The notes beneath the pieces were generated by a model. That model ran no database searches. It was not told the origin of the DNA and was given only the letters and a program-made list of their open reading frames with translations. From positions 62,001 to 126,000 of the forward strand of contig NZ_JADEWC010000001.1 in the NCBI RefSeq assembly GCF_015207825.1: DNA of 64,000 nt. The letters are read 5' to 3'. Below, in pieces: positions 28,525 to 38,392 of this stretch. Each line of letters opens with the position of its first letter. Position 1 is the stretch's first letter. A program made the translations under genes and the position numbers. This DNA comes from Cyanobacterium stanieri LEGE 03274 (GTDB lineage Bacteria; Cyanobacteriota; Cyanobacteriia; Cyanobacteriales; Cyanobacteriaceae).

Positions 28525-29289
28525 TTAACTAAATACCATATCGCTTATTGCTTGTCTAAATGCCACCACTTTACCAATAACAGCAATGGCAGGGGCTTCA
28601 AATCCTGATGATTCTACTTTCTCAATGATATTTTCCAGATTACCATATAACTCCTGTTGATCGGGACGTGTACCCCAACGAATAAGCGCTATTTGGGTTT
28701 GGGGTGTCAACCCTGCCTCCATTAATTGGGGAATAATTTGATGAAGGTTATGGATTCCCATATAAATAACTATAGTTTCCGAACCACGGGCGATCGCACT
28801 CCAATCCACATTAGGGCGATATTTTCCCACCGATTCATGGCCGGTAACAAAAGTAACCGATGAACTATAACCCCGATGAGTAACAGGAATACCGGCATAA
28901 GCAGGAGCGGCAATACCAGAAGTAATCCCCGGTACCACTTCCACAGGAATCCCAGCTTTGATTAAATCCGCCATTTCCTCTCCTCCCCGACCAAAAACAA
29001 AGGGATCTCCCCCCTTCAGGCGTACCACTATGGCGTGTTCACGGGCTTTTTCGATCAAAATTTCATTAGTTTCATTTTGGGGCAAAGAATGGCGACCACG
29101 GCGTTTCCCTGCGTTGATTTTTTCGGCGTAGGGGCTAATAATATCTAAAATTTCTGGACTAACTAGGGCATCATACACCACCACATCTGCCAATTCTAAC
29201 AGTGATTTTCCCTTAACCGTAAGTAATCCGGGGTCCCCGGGACCTGCGCCCACTAAATAAACTGTTCCGATGAAAGAATTCTGACTCAT
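28525..29289 (-). CDS. cobA: Uroporphyrinogen-III C-methyltransferase
   Basis: 254 residues. The SAM-dependent enzyme methylates uroporphyrinogen III at C-2 and C-7 to precorrin-2, leading to siroheme and cobalamin. Diagnostic motifs are VYLVGAGPGDPGLLTVKG at the N terminus, VRLKGGDPFVFGRGGEE, VVPGITSGIAAPAYAGIPVT and YMGIHNL. There is no fused CysG dehydrogenase or HemD domain. Siroheme is needed by nitrite and sulfite reductases, which fits an organism with narB. Single gene. Confidence 0.96.
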   Translation of the reverse strand: MSQNSFIGTVYLVGAGPGDPGLLTVKGKSLLELADVVVYDALVSPEILDIISPYAEKINAGKRRGRHSLPQNETNEILIEKAREHAIVVRLKGGDPFVFGRGGEEMADLIKAGIPVEVVPGITSGIAAPAYAGIPVTHRGYSSSVTFVTGHESVGKYRPNVDWSAIARGSETIVIYMGIHNLHQIIPQLMEAGLTPQTQIALIRWGTRPDQQELYGNLENIIEKVESSGFEAPAIAVIGKVVAFRQAISDMVFS

Positions 29290-29391
29290 AAATTAAGGGT
29301 GTTTTGCAAAAAAGCCGTAATGAAGCAATAAATTAAAATATAATAAAATTTTGGCCTATTATCAGTTAATTTTAATACATTCTCCCCAAAA

Positions 29392-32028
29392 TTAAATCTG
29401 TTTATTGTTTATATACTCTTGATAAGAACCCTTTTCGAGTACCATGGTAGCTTGGAGAGGTAACAGAGGAGGAGAAAAGAAGTAACCTTGCCCCCACGAA
29501 CATCCATGCTGTTTTAACCAGTTTTTTTGTTCCACTGCTTCTACCCCTTCAGCAATAACAGACATCCCGATGGATTTAGATAAAACAATAATTGATTCGG
29601 TAATCAATTGATTATGATGATTAAACTCTAAATTATGGACAAAACTGCGATCAATTTTGAGAATATCTACAGGTAAACGATGTAAATAACTAAAACAAGA
29701 ATATCCTGTGCCAAAATCATCAATACTAATAGAAATATTTCTTTCTTTTACTTGATGTAATAAATAAAAAGTGGACTCAAGATTTTCTATCAACATACTT
29801 TCAGTAATTTCTAGGCTCAAGGTGTTGGGTAAAATTTCATATTCAGAAAGAATTTCATCTAAAGTAGTAATCAAAGAATTATTTAACTGTTTTACGGATA
29901 AATTAATGCTTAATTTTAAGGGATAGTTAAATTGTTTTTGCCATGTAGATAATTGTTGACAACCTGTTTTTAAAATCCATTGCCCTAGGGGGATTATTAA
30001 CCCCATTTCTTCGGTAATGGAAATAAATTTGAAGGGAGAAATTAACCCTTTTTTTGGATGTTGCCAACGGATAAGGGCTTCAAAACCTTCGATGACGGAT
30101 GATTCTAGGTTAACGATGGGTTGATAGTTTAAAATAAATTCCTGATTATCAAGGGCGTGACGTAAATCATTTTCCATTTGTAGTCTTTCCACGACCTGGG
30201 AGTGCATAATGGGATCGAAGATGGCATATTTGCCCTTTCCTCTTTGTTTAGCCCGATACATGGCTATATCTGCATCTCTGAGGATGTTTTCGGCTTTCTC
30301 ATCCTCTGCACTGCCTGTGGTGATGCCGATACTGGTTTTGATGAAAACGTTTTTATTGTCTAGGGTAAAGGGTGATTCGAGGGCTTGGATAATTCTTTGG
30401 GCTACGGTGATGGCTTCTTGAATGGTGGCAATGTCTTCTAATAAAATAACAAATTCATCTCCTCCGAGTCGGGCGGCAATATCTGTTTCTCGGATGAAGT
30501 CTTGTAATAGTTTTGCCATGGAGATGAGTAATTTATCACCCGTGGAATGTCCTAAACTATCGTTAATGACTTTGAAGTTATCTAAGTCTAGGAATAAGAC
30601 GGCAAATTGAATTTGGGAATTTCTTTTCTGTTTTTGGATGGCTAATTCTAGTCTTTGGGTGAGTAAGTCTCGGTTTGCTAATCCTGTTAGTTTGTCGTGA
30701 AAAGCGTTATGTTTTAATTGTTGTTCGATTAAGATGCGATCGCTTATATTTGTTACAGTACCGATATAACCTTTTAGTTGATTATGGCGATCATATTCTG
30801 GTAAACATTGTCCAAAAACCCATACTATGGATTTATCAGGCCGTTGGAAACGATATTCTATGTCAAAGTTTACTCCTTTTTTAATGGAATTTGTCCAATG
30901 GATTGTTTTTTCTCTGTCTTCGGGGTGAATACCATTTAACCAGCCTTCAGTTTTAATTTTTTCTGCAGATAAACCCATTAATTGGCAACAGTATTCATTG
31001 ACGTATAAGCAATTAAAATCTTTATCGGTTCTAAATACTCCGACGGGGATACTATTGGTAAGGTTAATATAACTATTTTTGCTCTCTTGTAAGTTTTGTT
31101 CTACTATTTTGCGACGGGCAACTTCTTTTTTAAGGAAATAATTCCACAGGGCGAGAAAAATTAGGGCGAAAAATGGTATATAAATTAGGGAATTTATGAG
31201 TAATTCTGGTATATCTTGCCAACCAAATATTTTTTCTGGTTCTAACCATCTACTTCTTGCTTGATAATAAATAGAATCGGAGTTATCCATTAGTTTTTCT
31301 AGGGTGAGATCTAGTTCTGGTAATATATTTTTAGGATCTCCTTTTGGGGTAATAAAATGTAAACGGGCTGGATTAATCAAAATATTTGTTCTCGAAATAT
31401 TATATTCTAATAAGTTCTTTCTGCCTAAAAAATTATTAACTATTCCTGCGTCTATTTCTCTATTTTCTAGGAGGATAAAAATATCTTCAAAACTATCAAC
31501 TTTTACTAATCGAGGAAAAATACCAAAGGCTTGTATTTCTTTTTCTAACACCTCCTGTTGAATACTCGATTTTAATATTCCAATAGTTTTACCATCTAAA
31601 TCAAAGATCGAGTTTAATTCTAATCCAGGTCTTGTGTATACCTCTGACCAACTGGCTAATACTACGTTATTATTAAAAGTGAAGGTGCGATCGCGCTCAG
31701 GGGAATAAGCCACATCAACCATTAAATCTAATTCATTGGCTTCCACTAAATTTAAACACCTTTCCCATCGACAAGGTACATAAACTATTGACCAATTATT
31801 TATTCTTGCAATCTCATCAATAATATCTACCCAAAAACCTTGAGGATTACCATTTTCATCAATAAAGACTTTCGGGCTATTTTGATAAACTCCAACATTT
31901 ATTGCTTTTAAATTATTGGAAATTTCTTGGGCAATGTTTCCTTGTTCTAAAAAAATAAGAGAAAGCCAAATGACTAAGAGAACAATATATTTTAAATGTT
32001 TTAAGTATCTTGAAACATTAACTTTCAT
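29392..32028 (-). CDS. Periplasmic-sensor PAS-GGDEF-EAL protein
   Basis: 878 residues. After a signal anchor (YIVLLVIWLSLIFLEQG) comes a family 3 solute-binding domain (residues 38-265, starting AINVGVYQNSPKVFIDENG), a membrane helix (SLIYIPFFALIFLALWNYFL), a PAS domain with PAC motif, a GGDEF domain with intact ARLGGDEFVILL and RETD inhibitory site, and an EAL domain with intact EGFEALIRWQHP and DDFGTGYS. It should both make and break c-di-GMP, with activity set by an extracellular small ligand, perhaps an amino acid. Which activity dominates cannot be told. Single gene. Confidence 0.92.
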   Translation of the reverse strand: MKVNVSRYLKHLKYIVLLVIWLSLIFLEQGNIAQEISNNLKAINVGVYQNSPKVFIDENGNPQGFWVDIIDEIARINNWSIVYVPCRWERCLNLVEANELDLMVDVAYSPERDRTFTFNNNVVLASWSEVYTRPGLELNSIFDLDGKTIGILKSSIQQEVLEKEIQAFGIFPRLVKVDSFEDIFILLENREIDAGIVNNFLGRKNLLEYNISRTNILINPARLHFITPKGDPKNILPELDLTLEKLMDNSDSIYYQARSRWLEPEKIFGWQDIPELLINSLIYIPFFALIFLALWNYFLKKEVARRKIVEQNLQESKNSYINLTNSIPVGVFRTDKDFNCLYVNEYCCQLMGLSAEKIKTEGWLNGIHPEDREKTIHWTNSIKKGVNFDIEYRFQRPDKSIVWVFGQCLPEYDRHNQLKGYIGTVTNISDRILIEQQLKHNAFHDKLTGLANRDLLTQRLELAIQKQKRNSQIQFAVLFLDLDNFKVINDSLGHSTGDKLLISMAKLLQDFIRETDIAARLGGDEFVILLEDIATIQEAITVAQRIIQALESPFTLDNKNVFIKTSIGITTGSAEDEKAENILRDADIAMYRAKQRGKGKYAIFDPIMHSQVVERLQMENDLRHALDNQEFILNYQPIVNLESSVIEGFEALIRWQHPKKGLISPFKFISITEEMGLIIPLGQWILKTGCQQLSTWQKQFNYPLKLSINLSVKQLNNSLITTLDEILSEYEILPNTLSLEITESMLIENLESTFYLLHQVKERNISISIDDFGTGYSCFSYLHRLPVDILKIDRSFVHNLEFNHHNQLITESIIVLSKSIGMSVIAEGVEAVEQKNWLKQHGCSWGQGYFFSPPLLPLQATMVLEKGSYQEYINNKQI

Positions 32029-32475
32029 TAGTTTTTATTTTTTATATTATTTTATCATTTAATTCATAGAATAATTTAATTATTCCTTTATTTCTTCTGA
32101 ATATTAATTATGGAATTTTGCCATTTTTAAAAATTATCTATTTAGTTAAATAAACAAATAAATTAGTATTGTTAATGAGATATAACCAAGATAAATTTAA
32201 TTCCCCTTGAGCAATTTTATTGTATGTAAAAATACTAAAAGACCTAATATAGAGAATATCCCAAAAGATTACGGATTAACTTATGTATTAAGATTATTGT
32301 AATTTATTTTTCACTATTCGTAATACTTTGTTGATTGCCCCATTAATGAAGTAGGCTGTTTTTTATTTTCTTTCCATGGTAATCCTCGGAAACAGTTTAA
32401 CAGAAGAAAGGCTCAATTCTTGTATATTAGAGATATGCAAAAAAACTAACTATATATTTAATTTTTATTGAAAAT
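32029..32475. other. AT-rich intergenic region upstream of miaB
   Basis: 447 bp between two divergent genes. It must hold promoters for both, but no box stands out in the AT-rich background. No gene or structured RNA recognised. Confidence 0.5.
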
Positions 32476-33831
32476 ATGACCAATAGCAATCGTCGATATA
32501 ATATCACTACCTTCGGCTGTCAGATGAATAAAGCAGACTCCGAGCGCATGGCAGGAATATTAGAAACCATGGGCTATGATTTCACCGAAGATCCTAACGA
32601 TGCTAGTATTATTGTTTATAACACCTGTAGCATTAGGGATAATGCCGAACAGAAGGTTTACTCTTATTTAGGTAAACAGGCCAAAAGAAAGCACAAAGAG
32701 GGGGATTTAACCCTTGTGGTGGCTGGTTGTGTGGCACAACAGGAGGGAGAACAACTTTTAAGACGTGTACCTGAAATTGACCTGATTATGGGGCCTCAAC
32801 ACGCCAATCGCCTTGATAGTTTGTTGGATCAAGTTTTTGCGGGAAATCAGATTGTTGCCACTGAGCCTGTACATATTTTTGAGGATATTACTAAACCTCG
32901 TCGGGAAAGTAGTGTTTCGGCTTGGGTTAATATTATCTATGGTTGCAATGAAAGGTGCAGTTATTGTGTAGTGCCTAATACTCGTGGGGTAGAACAGTCT
33001 CGCACCCCTGAAGCTATTAAGGGGGAAATTGAGGAGTTAGCCCGTCAAGGGTACAAGGAAATAACTTTACTTGGTCAAAATATTGATGCCTATGGTCGTG
33101 ATTTACCAGGTACTACGGAAACAGGGAGACATAAGCATACTTTAACGGATTTACTTTATTTTATCCATGATGTGGAAGGTATTGAGCGCATCCGCTTTGC
33201 CACTTCTCACCCCCGTTATTTTACGGAGCGTTTAATCAAGGCTTGTCATGAGTTACCGAAGGTATGCGAACATTTCCATATTCCTTTCCAGTCGGGGGAT
33301 AATGAGGTATTAAAGGCGATGAAGCGTGGTTATACCCATGAGCGTTATCGGGATATTATTAACAAGATTCGTGGTTATATGCCCCATGCGGCCATTAGTG
33401 CTGATGCTATTGTGGGTTTTCCTGGGGAAACGGAGGAGCAGTTTGAGAATACTTTAAGGTTAGTGGAGGATATTGGTTTTGATCAATTAAATACGGCGGC
33501 TTATTCTCCTCGTCCTCAAACCCCTGCAGCGGAGTGGGAAAATCAGCTTAGTGAGGAGGTTAAGGGCGATCGCCTCGCGCGCCTAAATCATTTAGTATCT
33601 GTTAAGGCGGCGGAACGTTCTCAAAGATATTTGGGTAATATTGAACAGGTATTGGTAGAGGATGTTAACCCCAAAGATGCTACTCAGGTGGTGGGTAGGA
33701 CAGATGGTAATCGTCTTACTTTCTTTGCAGGGGATATAAATGAGTTGAAAGGGAAAATTGTCCCTGTGAAAATTACTCAGGTAAGGGCTTTTAGTCTCAC
33801 TGGGGAGGCTCTTACTTTGGTGGAGGCTTAA
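32476..33831 (+). CDS. miaB: tRNA-2-methylthio-N6-dimethylallyladenosine synthase
   Basis: 451 residues, family length. This radical-SAM methylthiotransferase converts i6A37 to ms2i6A37 in tRNAs reading UNN codons. The N-terminal UPF0004 domain supplies three cluster cysteines ([31 protein letters not shown]), the radical-SAM cluster is [17 protein letters not shown], and a TRAM domain closes the protein ([11 protein letters not shown] onward). The GCQMN sequence separates MiaB from the related RimO and MtaB. Start ATG at 32476. Confidence 0.96.
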   Translation: MTNSNRRYNITTFGCQMNKADSERMAGILETMGYDFTEDPNDASIIVYNTCSIRDNAEQKVYSYLGKQAKRKHKEGDLTLVVAGCVAQQEGEQLLRRVPEIDLIMGPQHANRLDSLLDQVFAGNQIVATEPVHIFEDITKPRRESSVSAWVNIIYGCNERCSYCVVPNTRGVEQSRTPEAIKGEIEELARQGYKEITLLGQNIDAYGRDLPGTTETGRHKHTLTDLLYFIHDVEGIERIRFATSHPRYFTERLIKACHELPKVCEHFHIPFQSGDNEVLKAMKRGYTHERYRDIINKIRGYMPHAAISADAIVGFPGETEEQFENTLRLVEDIGFDQLNTAAYSPRPQTPAAEWENQLSEEVKGDRLARLNHLVSVKAAERSQRYLGNIEQVLVEDVNPKDATQVVGRTDGNRLTFFAGDINELKGKIVPVKITQVRAFSLTGEALTLVEA

Positions 33832-33850
33832 ATTAGATGGTAGGTGTTAG

Positions 33851-33887
33851 GTGATGGGGAGTAAGGGTGATGGGGAGTAGGGGTGAT
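33851..33887. repeat. 16-bp tandem repeat
   Basis: Two units, GTGATGGGGAGTAAGG and GTGATGGGGAGTAGGG, differ at one position and are followed by GTGAT of a third. Confidence 0.75.
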
Positions 33888-33961
33888 AATAGTTTTTTAA
33901 TTATCCGTTGTCCATTGTTTACAATTTTAAAAGGCGAAAAATATTATCCTTACCTCAAGTT

Positions 33962-34109
33962 ATATCAAGTTTGGATACTTCGTTATAAATAGATTGTATC
34001 TTCTTTGCCCCACCGTGTAATAAATTACACGGCTAATGATAGTTCGTTCAATAAATTGAACTAAGATATTGATATTGCTAATTTGTAATTGATCCACTGG
34101 ATTTGATAT
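33962..34109 (+). repeat. MITE-like element family A, copy 2
   Basis: 148 bp with ends ATATCAAGT and ATTTGATAT (one mismatch between the inverted ends). The palindromes are CCGTGTAATAAATTACACGG and GTTCAATAAATTGAAC. Same orientation as the copy at 4166. It lies in the convergent 3' region of miaB. Confidence 0.8.
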
Positions 34110-34146
34110 TAATTGTTTAAACTATTCCCCATTCTCTATTCCCCAA

Positions 34147-34641
34147 CTACCCTTGAATTGTATCAATGATACTCAAAAGTTCTGAGAGTTTTTCCTTAAC
34201 TGATTCGTGGGAGTATTCGTCTTCAGGGTGCGCTGGTTGTCCTGGTTTTTGGAAGTAAGGGCGATCGCCACTTATTTGCCCAGACTTAAGGTCAACCCGT
34301 CTCACAAAGTCATAATATAAATTATCACTCTCCATAATCTCCTCAATAATAGCCCTCAAGGCCGATAAAGGATCAGTATCATGGTTACCAATTTTATTAT
34401 CCGCCCCATCCACCATATCTTGTAATACAGCCTGTAGCGCTCCAGAGCTATCCCGAAGATTATTACTAATAAATAACTTGATTTCCGTTTTCAACCTAAT
34501 AATAAAAGGCACGGGAGACTCTCCCTTAAGAAACCCTCCTCCTTCTTGCCCAATTAAATCTGCCAAAGAAAATTGTCGGCCTCGCAAAGCATCTCGACGC
34601 AATTCCAAATCCTTTTCTTTATCTTCCTCTGACTTACTCAT
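34147..34641 (-). CDS. Conserved hypothetical protein (164 aa)
   Basis: A soluble, acidic 164-residue protein. It opens with a charged helix (MSKSEEDKEKDLELRRDALR), then ADLIGQEGGGFLKGESPVPF, a helical core and a C-terminal helix ending in IDTIQG. The pattern resembles a family found in many cyanobacteria with no assigned function. No motif points to catalysis. The start ATG at 34641 is the first in frame. It may share transcription with the glycosyltransferase gene 111 bp upstream on the same strand. Confidence 0.65.
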   Translation of the reverse strand: MSKSEEDKEKDLELRRDALRGRQFSLADLIGQEGGGFLKGESPVPFIIRLKTEIKLFISNNLRDSSGALQAVLQDMVDGADNKIGNHDTDPLSALRAIIEEIMESDNLYYDFVRRVDLKSGQISGDRPYFQKPGQPAHPEDEYSHESVKEKLSELLSIIDTIQG

Positions 34642-34752
34642 GGTAATGAATAATTATAGTGACTTTTAATTAATCTTACTTCCTTTGACCACCCGTTCAA
34701 TAAATAGGTTGGTGAAATTATTTTCAGTTTCAACTATGCCTAATTACTTAAA

Positions 34753-35817
34753 CTAATTAGTCTTAACTATCTTTTTAAACCAAGCCTCAAACCTATCTCC
34801 CCACACCTCCAAAGAATACTCCTTTTCCACCACCAAACGACAATCATAACGATTAATGGTAGATAACTGATTAATAGCTTTCACTAAACCATCAACACTA
34901 TCAGGGGTTACTAAAAAGCCCGTCTTACCATCTTCCACAATTTCCGATGGCCCTCCCCTAGCATAAGCAATTACAGGCACACCACAAGCTAAAGCCTCAA
35001 TAGCTACATTACCAAAAGCCTCAATCCAGCGGGGAGTCATCAACAAACCCTGACATTGTCTTAATTCTTCCTGTAAATCTTGAGTGGATAAAAAACCTCG
35101 ATAATCGATGGGTGCATCAGGATATTGAGTAAGAATATTTTGCCAGTATTGCTCATCTTGAATTTTACCAAAAATTAATAAAGGAACTTGGGTAATATCA
35201 CAAGCCTTGACAGCATCTTCGAGCGCCTTTTCTGGTGCAATTCTTCCTAACCATGCCAATTTTTGCTCACATTTTTCACTATATTGATACAAGGATAAAT
35301 CTAAACCACTGCCTAAGATTTCGCATAGCTGACTAAAAGGAAAGGTGTTTGCCTGAGACTTGGTATAAACTCCAAAATTATGGGGATATTGTTGGGCGAT
35401 TTTATCCATCATCTCATCAAGGCTATCTGATAAAGAACCCATACTGATAAATTGAGCAATGGGGGTAGAGAAAAAAGGAGTTAAATAAAAAGGAAGCCAA
35501 TCGAAGGCAAAGTTAACAATCAAATCATATTCTGATTGTACTTTTCTGGCATATTCCCACATATTACCTAATACTGAATTTTTGGGCATCACCGTGGGAA
35601 TGTCTCTAGTTTGAGTTTGGGCGGGAATATGCACACTACCTTCAATTTCAATGATTTTGGCGTTGGCAAAGTAGGAGTTTTTTGGGGCTATGGTGGTGAT
35701 GTCATAACCTCTTTTTTGCATTTCTTGGATCAGGTTATATAGGGTTAATTCTACTCCGCCTCCAATACCTGAACTTAAAGCACCGACGGGGGTTGACATG
35801 AATAATAGTTTGTGCAT
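34753..35817 (-). CDS. GT4-family glycosyltransferase
   Basis: 354 residues with the GT-B fold of family 4. The acceptor-side glycine loop is SSGIGGGVELTLYNLIQEM, and the donor-side motif is EAFGNVAIEALACGVPVIAY with GGPSEIVEDGKTGFL, which holds the E-x7-E pair that binds the nucleotide sugar. The middle shows LAWLGRIAPEKALEDAV, typical of the start of the second Rossmann domain. Substrates are unknown; an envelope polysaccharide or glycolipid is likely. No other sugar-polymer genes are adjacent. Confidence 0.88.
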   Translation of the reverse strand: MHKLLFMSTPVGALSSGIGGGVELTLYNLIQEMQKRGYDITTIAPKNSYFANAKIIEIEGSVHIPAQTQTRDIPTVMPKNSVLGNMWEYARKVQSEYDLIVNFAFDWLPFYLTPFFSTPIAQFISMGSLSDSLDEMMDKIAQQYPHNFGVYTKSQANTFPFSQLCEILGSGLDLSLYQYSEKCEQKLAWLGRIAPEKALEDAVKACDITQVPLLIFGKIQDEQYWQNILTQYPDAPIDYRGFLSTQDLQEELRQCQGLLMTPRWIEAFGNVAIEALACGVPVIAYARGGPSEIVEDGKTGFLVTPDSVDGLVKAINQLSTINRYDCRLVVEKEYSLEVWGDRFEAWFKKIVKTN

Positions 35818-36005
35818 TTTGATAATTTTAATAAAAAATAATAACCAATACTAGGTTGTTTTTAGATCAATGGGATGGTATCAATTTAAGATATTTCAAG
35901 CTAATTCCGCATTTTTAAACGTTAATTAAATCTGCAAAAGTGGCATTAATGAGACAAAATATTGCAGAATGTTAAATAGGTAAACCAAAAGTTAACAATG
36001 ATTCC

Positions 36006-36392
36006 GTGAACAACCAGATATTAGAAACAAAAATTAATAGACCAGAAGTCAGAAACGTAATCATAACCGTTTCTGGCGTTGTTATGTTAACGATGGTAAT
36101 ATTTCTCTCATTTTGGTTGCTACCGTCTAAAAATCCTTATGTGCAAGAAGTATTATCTTATCAGGGTAATGGGGAAAGGGGGGAGGCTATTTTTAATGTT
36201 AATTGTGCTGGTTGTCATGGAATACAGGGGGTGGGAAATGTGGGGCCAACTTTAACGAATGTTTCTAAGCGTAAGTCGGAGGAAAGTATTATTAATCAGG
36301 TAATTAGCGGTAAAACTCCTCCGATGCCTAAGTTTCAGCCTTCGGCGGAAGATATGGCAGATTTATTGGCTTATTTACGGGATTTAAATTAA
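36006..36392 (+). CDS. cytM: Cytochrome cM (membrane-anchored c-type cytochrome)
   Basis: 128 residues. An N-terminal hydrophobic helix (ITVSGVVMLTMVIFLSFWLL, about residues 20-40) acts as an uncleaved anchor or signal, followed by one class I cytochrome c domain. The heme site is CAGCH, and the sixth ligand methionine lies in KTPPMPKFQPSAEDMADLLAYL. This C-terminal sequence is the pattern of cyanobacterial CytM, a low-abundance cytochrome linked to regulation of photosynthetic and respiratory electron flow in the dark. The GTG at 36006 is the first possible start; no ATG precedes the anchor. Confidence 0.82.
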   Translation: MNNQILETKINRPEVRNVIITVSGVVMLTMVIFLSFWLLPSKNPYVQEVLSYQGNGERGEAIFNVNCAGCHGIQGVGNVGPTLTNVSKRKSEESIINQVISGKTPPMPKFQPSAEDMADLLAYLRDLN

Positions 36393-36427
36393 CTCAATTA
36401 AGTCCGAAAAATACACAAAAATAGCCA

Positions 36428-37099
36428 TTATCCATTGATGGTGGCGACATATTCTCTTGTTTGTAAGTCTATTCCTGTGATGGCTGTGCCAACTACTACG
36501 GCAAATGCTCCGATTTCGAGGGCTTTTTTTGCTTGTTGGGGGGTTTTTATGCCTCCTTCACAAATAATTGGTTTATCGATGGTGGTTACTAATTCTTGGA
36601 GGAAGTCGAAGTTAGGAGGGGTTTTATCGTTGGTATCTTCGGTATAGCCGTATAGGGTTGTACCAATAAAGTCTGCCCCTGCTTGGCTAGAGGCGATCGC
36701 ACTTTCGATGGTATCAATATCAGCCATCACTAAACGATCTAAATTAGACTTAATTCTAGCAATAATATCTGGCATTTGTTCACCGTTAGGACGAGGGCGC
36801 AAAGTAGCATCCACCGCAATTATATCCGCTCCCGCTTCACTTACTGCCACCGCATCTTCATATCTAGGGGTAATATACACTGAGGAGTTAAGCCCCATTT
36901 GTTTCCATAAACCAATGATGGGAATATCAGGGGCTAGTTTACGCACGGCCCGAATGTGGCTTGGGCTATCGATTCTTACTCCTTTTGCCCCATTCATAAT
37001 AGATGTAAGGGCGATCGCACCTATCATCTCAGGTTGATGTAAAGGAGAATCACTAGGGGCTTGACAAGAAACAATTAAACTCGATTTTAAAATATTCAT
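36428..37099 (-). CDS. nanE: Putative N-acetylmannosamine-6-phosphate 2-epimerase
   Basis: About 223 residues of a TIM-barrel protein. It starts MNILKSSLIVSCQAPSDSPL, has GAKGVRIDSPSHIRAVRKL, IIGLWKQ, DIIAVDATLRPRP, VMADIDTIESAIASSQAGAD and IICEGGIKTPQQAKKALEIG, all of which match NanE. The enzyme converts ManNAc-6-P to GlcNAc-6-P in sialic acid and mannosamine breakdown. No nanA, nanK or transporter gene is near. The frame extends to a TTG at 37132, but the ATG at 37099 gives the usual N terminus. It is convergent with cytM. Confidence 0.88.
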   Translation of the reverse strand: MNILKSSLIVSCQAPSDSPLHQPEMIGAIALTSIMNGAKGVRIDSPSHIRAVRKLAPDIPIIGLWKQMGLNSSVYITPRYEDAVAVSEAGADIIAVDATLRPRPNGEQMPDIIARIKSNLDRLVMADIDTIESAIASSQAGADFIGTTLYGYTEDTNDKTPPNFDFLQELVTTIDKPIICEGGIKTPQQAKKALEIGAFAVVVGTAITGIDLQTREYVATING

Positions 37100-37504
37100 A
37101 GGAATAACGTCGGTGGGGATTAAGGGAAACAATTAACCATGGACAATTAATACTTATACCAAATCTGAAAAAAACAGTAAATAATAAATAGCCTTTAGTT
37201 TATTCAGCCTCAATCAACCCCTAGCTAATATCTAATATCAAGTCTGCTTGATCACGTCACTTACAAATTAGTAAGATCAATATCTTAGTTCAATAAATTG
37301 AACTAACTACCATTAGCCGTGTAATTCATTACACGGTGGACGAAGATACAATCTATTGATAACAAATTATCCGAATTTGATGTAATTCCTAACCCCTTTA
37401 CCCTACCCCTTGTCCGAAAAAAGTATTTAACGATACTATTGCCCAATTTTTGTAAACTTATGTTACGATGGGTTAAGAAGATTAAGAAAACTTTAAATAT
37501 TACA
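37100..37504. other. Intergenic with MITE-like element
   Basis: 405 bp between two divergent genes. It contains family A copy 3 (37235-37383), so promoters of both neighbours must lie in the remaining flanks or within the element. No gene is seen. Confidence 0.55.
37235..37383 (-). repeat. MITE-like element family A, copy 3
   Basis: 149 bp, inverted relative to the copies at 4166 and 33962. Ends are ATATCAAGT and ATTTGATGT (two mismatches between the inverted ends). Read in element orientation the first palindrome has loop GA and the second has loop TT instead of AA. Confidence 0.8.
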
Positions 37505-38365
37505 ATGACTACTCAAGCACAACACCTAAAAATGTTAACCTCTGTTCAGAAATGGAACTTATGGCGCAAGGCCAATCCCAATCTTTTGCCAGAGTTAAGA
37601 GGGGTTGACTTGAGTTATCGTAACCTAGACGGTATCAACTTTAAAGGCGTAAACCTAAGGGAAGCAAATTTGAGGGGTGCAAGTTTAAACAACGCCAACT
37701 GTGCAGGGGCAAACTTCCACCGTGCAGATTTAACAAAAGTAACTATGAAAGATGCTGAACTTCACAAAGCATCATTAAGTGACGCTAATCTTTATCAAGC
37801 AGTATTCAACGGTAGTGATTTAAGTCAAGCTACCATTTGTAATTCTAATCTAACAGAGGCACAAATGTCTGGTTGTTATTTCATCAAAACTGATTTAACT
37901 GACTCTAAATTAAATCAAGCAGATTTACGTCAATCTTATTTTACCGAAGCTGTTTTAGTGGGTACAAAATTCATTGAAGCTAATTTAACTCAAGTTGATT
38001 TGAGCAACGTTAATGCTAAATCTGCCCAATTTACGGGGGCAAATTTAACAGGGGTAACCATTGAAGACTGGATTATTGATGAGAATACCCAAATGGATAG
38101 TGTTTTCTGTGATCATTTTTATCCTCAGTTACATGAAAAAATTGATCTAAATAGTGGCAATGTTAATGCTTTCGACTCTTTTGTAATGAATGATAAAGAA
38201 AGGGATAATCTTAGTCAAGATGAGGTTGTTAACTCTTTCCCTAACTCTAATGTTTCTGGGGCTAATGGCTTAAATAATATTAGACAAACTGATAATTATT
38301 TTGAGGTAGCCATTAAAAGATCTCAAGAAATTTGGAATACCTCCCATAAACCTGTTAATCTATAG
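37505..38365 (+). CDS. Pentapeptide-repeat protein
   Basis: About 286 residues from the ATG at 37505; a TTG at 37439 would add 22. After a short helical head (SVQKWNLWRKANPNLLPELR) about 30 consecutive pentapeptides of the A(D/N)Lxx type run from roughly residue 35 to 190 (such as NLREANLRGASLNNANCAGA), forming a right-handed quadrilateral beta helix. The tail of about 100 residues is acidic and repeat-free. Such proteins are numerous in cyanobacteria and most lack known function. Same strand as truB, 27 bp upstream of it, so possibly co-transcribed. Confidence 0.88.
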   Translation: MTTQAQHLKMLTSVQKWNLWRKANPNLLPELRGVDLSYRNLDGINFKGVNLREANLRGASLNNANCAGANFHRADLTKVTMKDAELHKASLSDANLYQAVFNGSDLSQATICNSNLTEAQMSGCYFIKTDLTDSKLNQADLRQSYFTEAVLVGTKFIEANLTQVDLSNVNAKSAQFTGANLTGVTIEDWIIDENTQMDSVFCDHFYPQLHEKIDLNSGNVNAFDSFVMNDKERDNLSQDEVVNSFPNSNVSGANGLNNIRQTDNYFEVAIKRSQEIWNTSHKPVNL

Positions 38366-38392
38366 GGTAGAAGATTGTGAGGATAATTGGTA

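Larger units (their letters stand above)
33832..34146. other. Intergenic with tandem repeat and MITE-like element
   Basis: 315 bp between the convergent ends of miaB and a hypothetical gene. It holds a 16-bp tandem repeat (33851-33887) and a copy of family A (33962-34109). No gene is seen. Confidence 0.6.

Noticed and set aside
36708-37037. 109-codon frame opposite nanE
   Set aside because: Fully antisense to a conserved enzyme gene.
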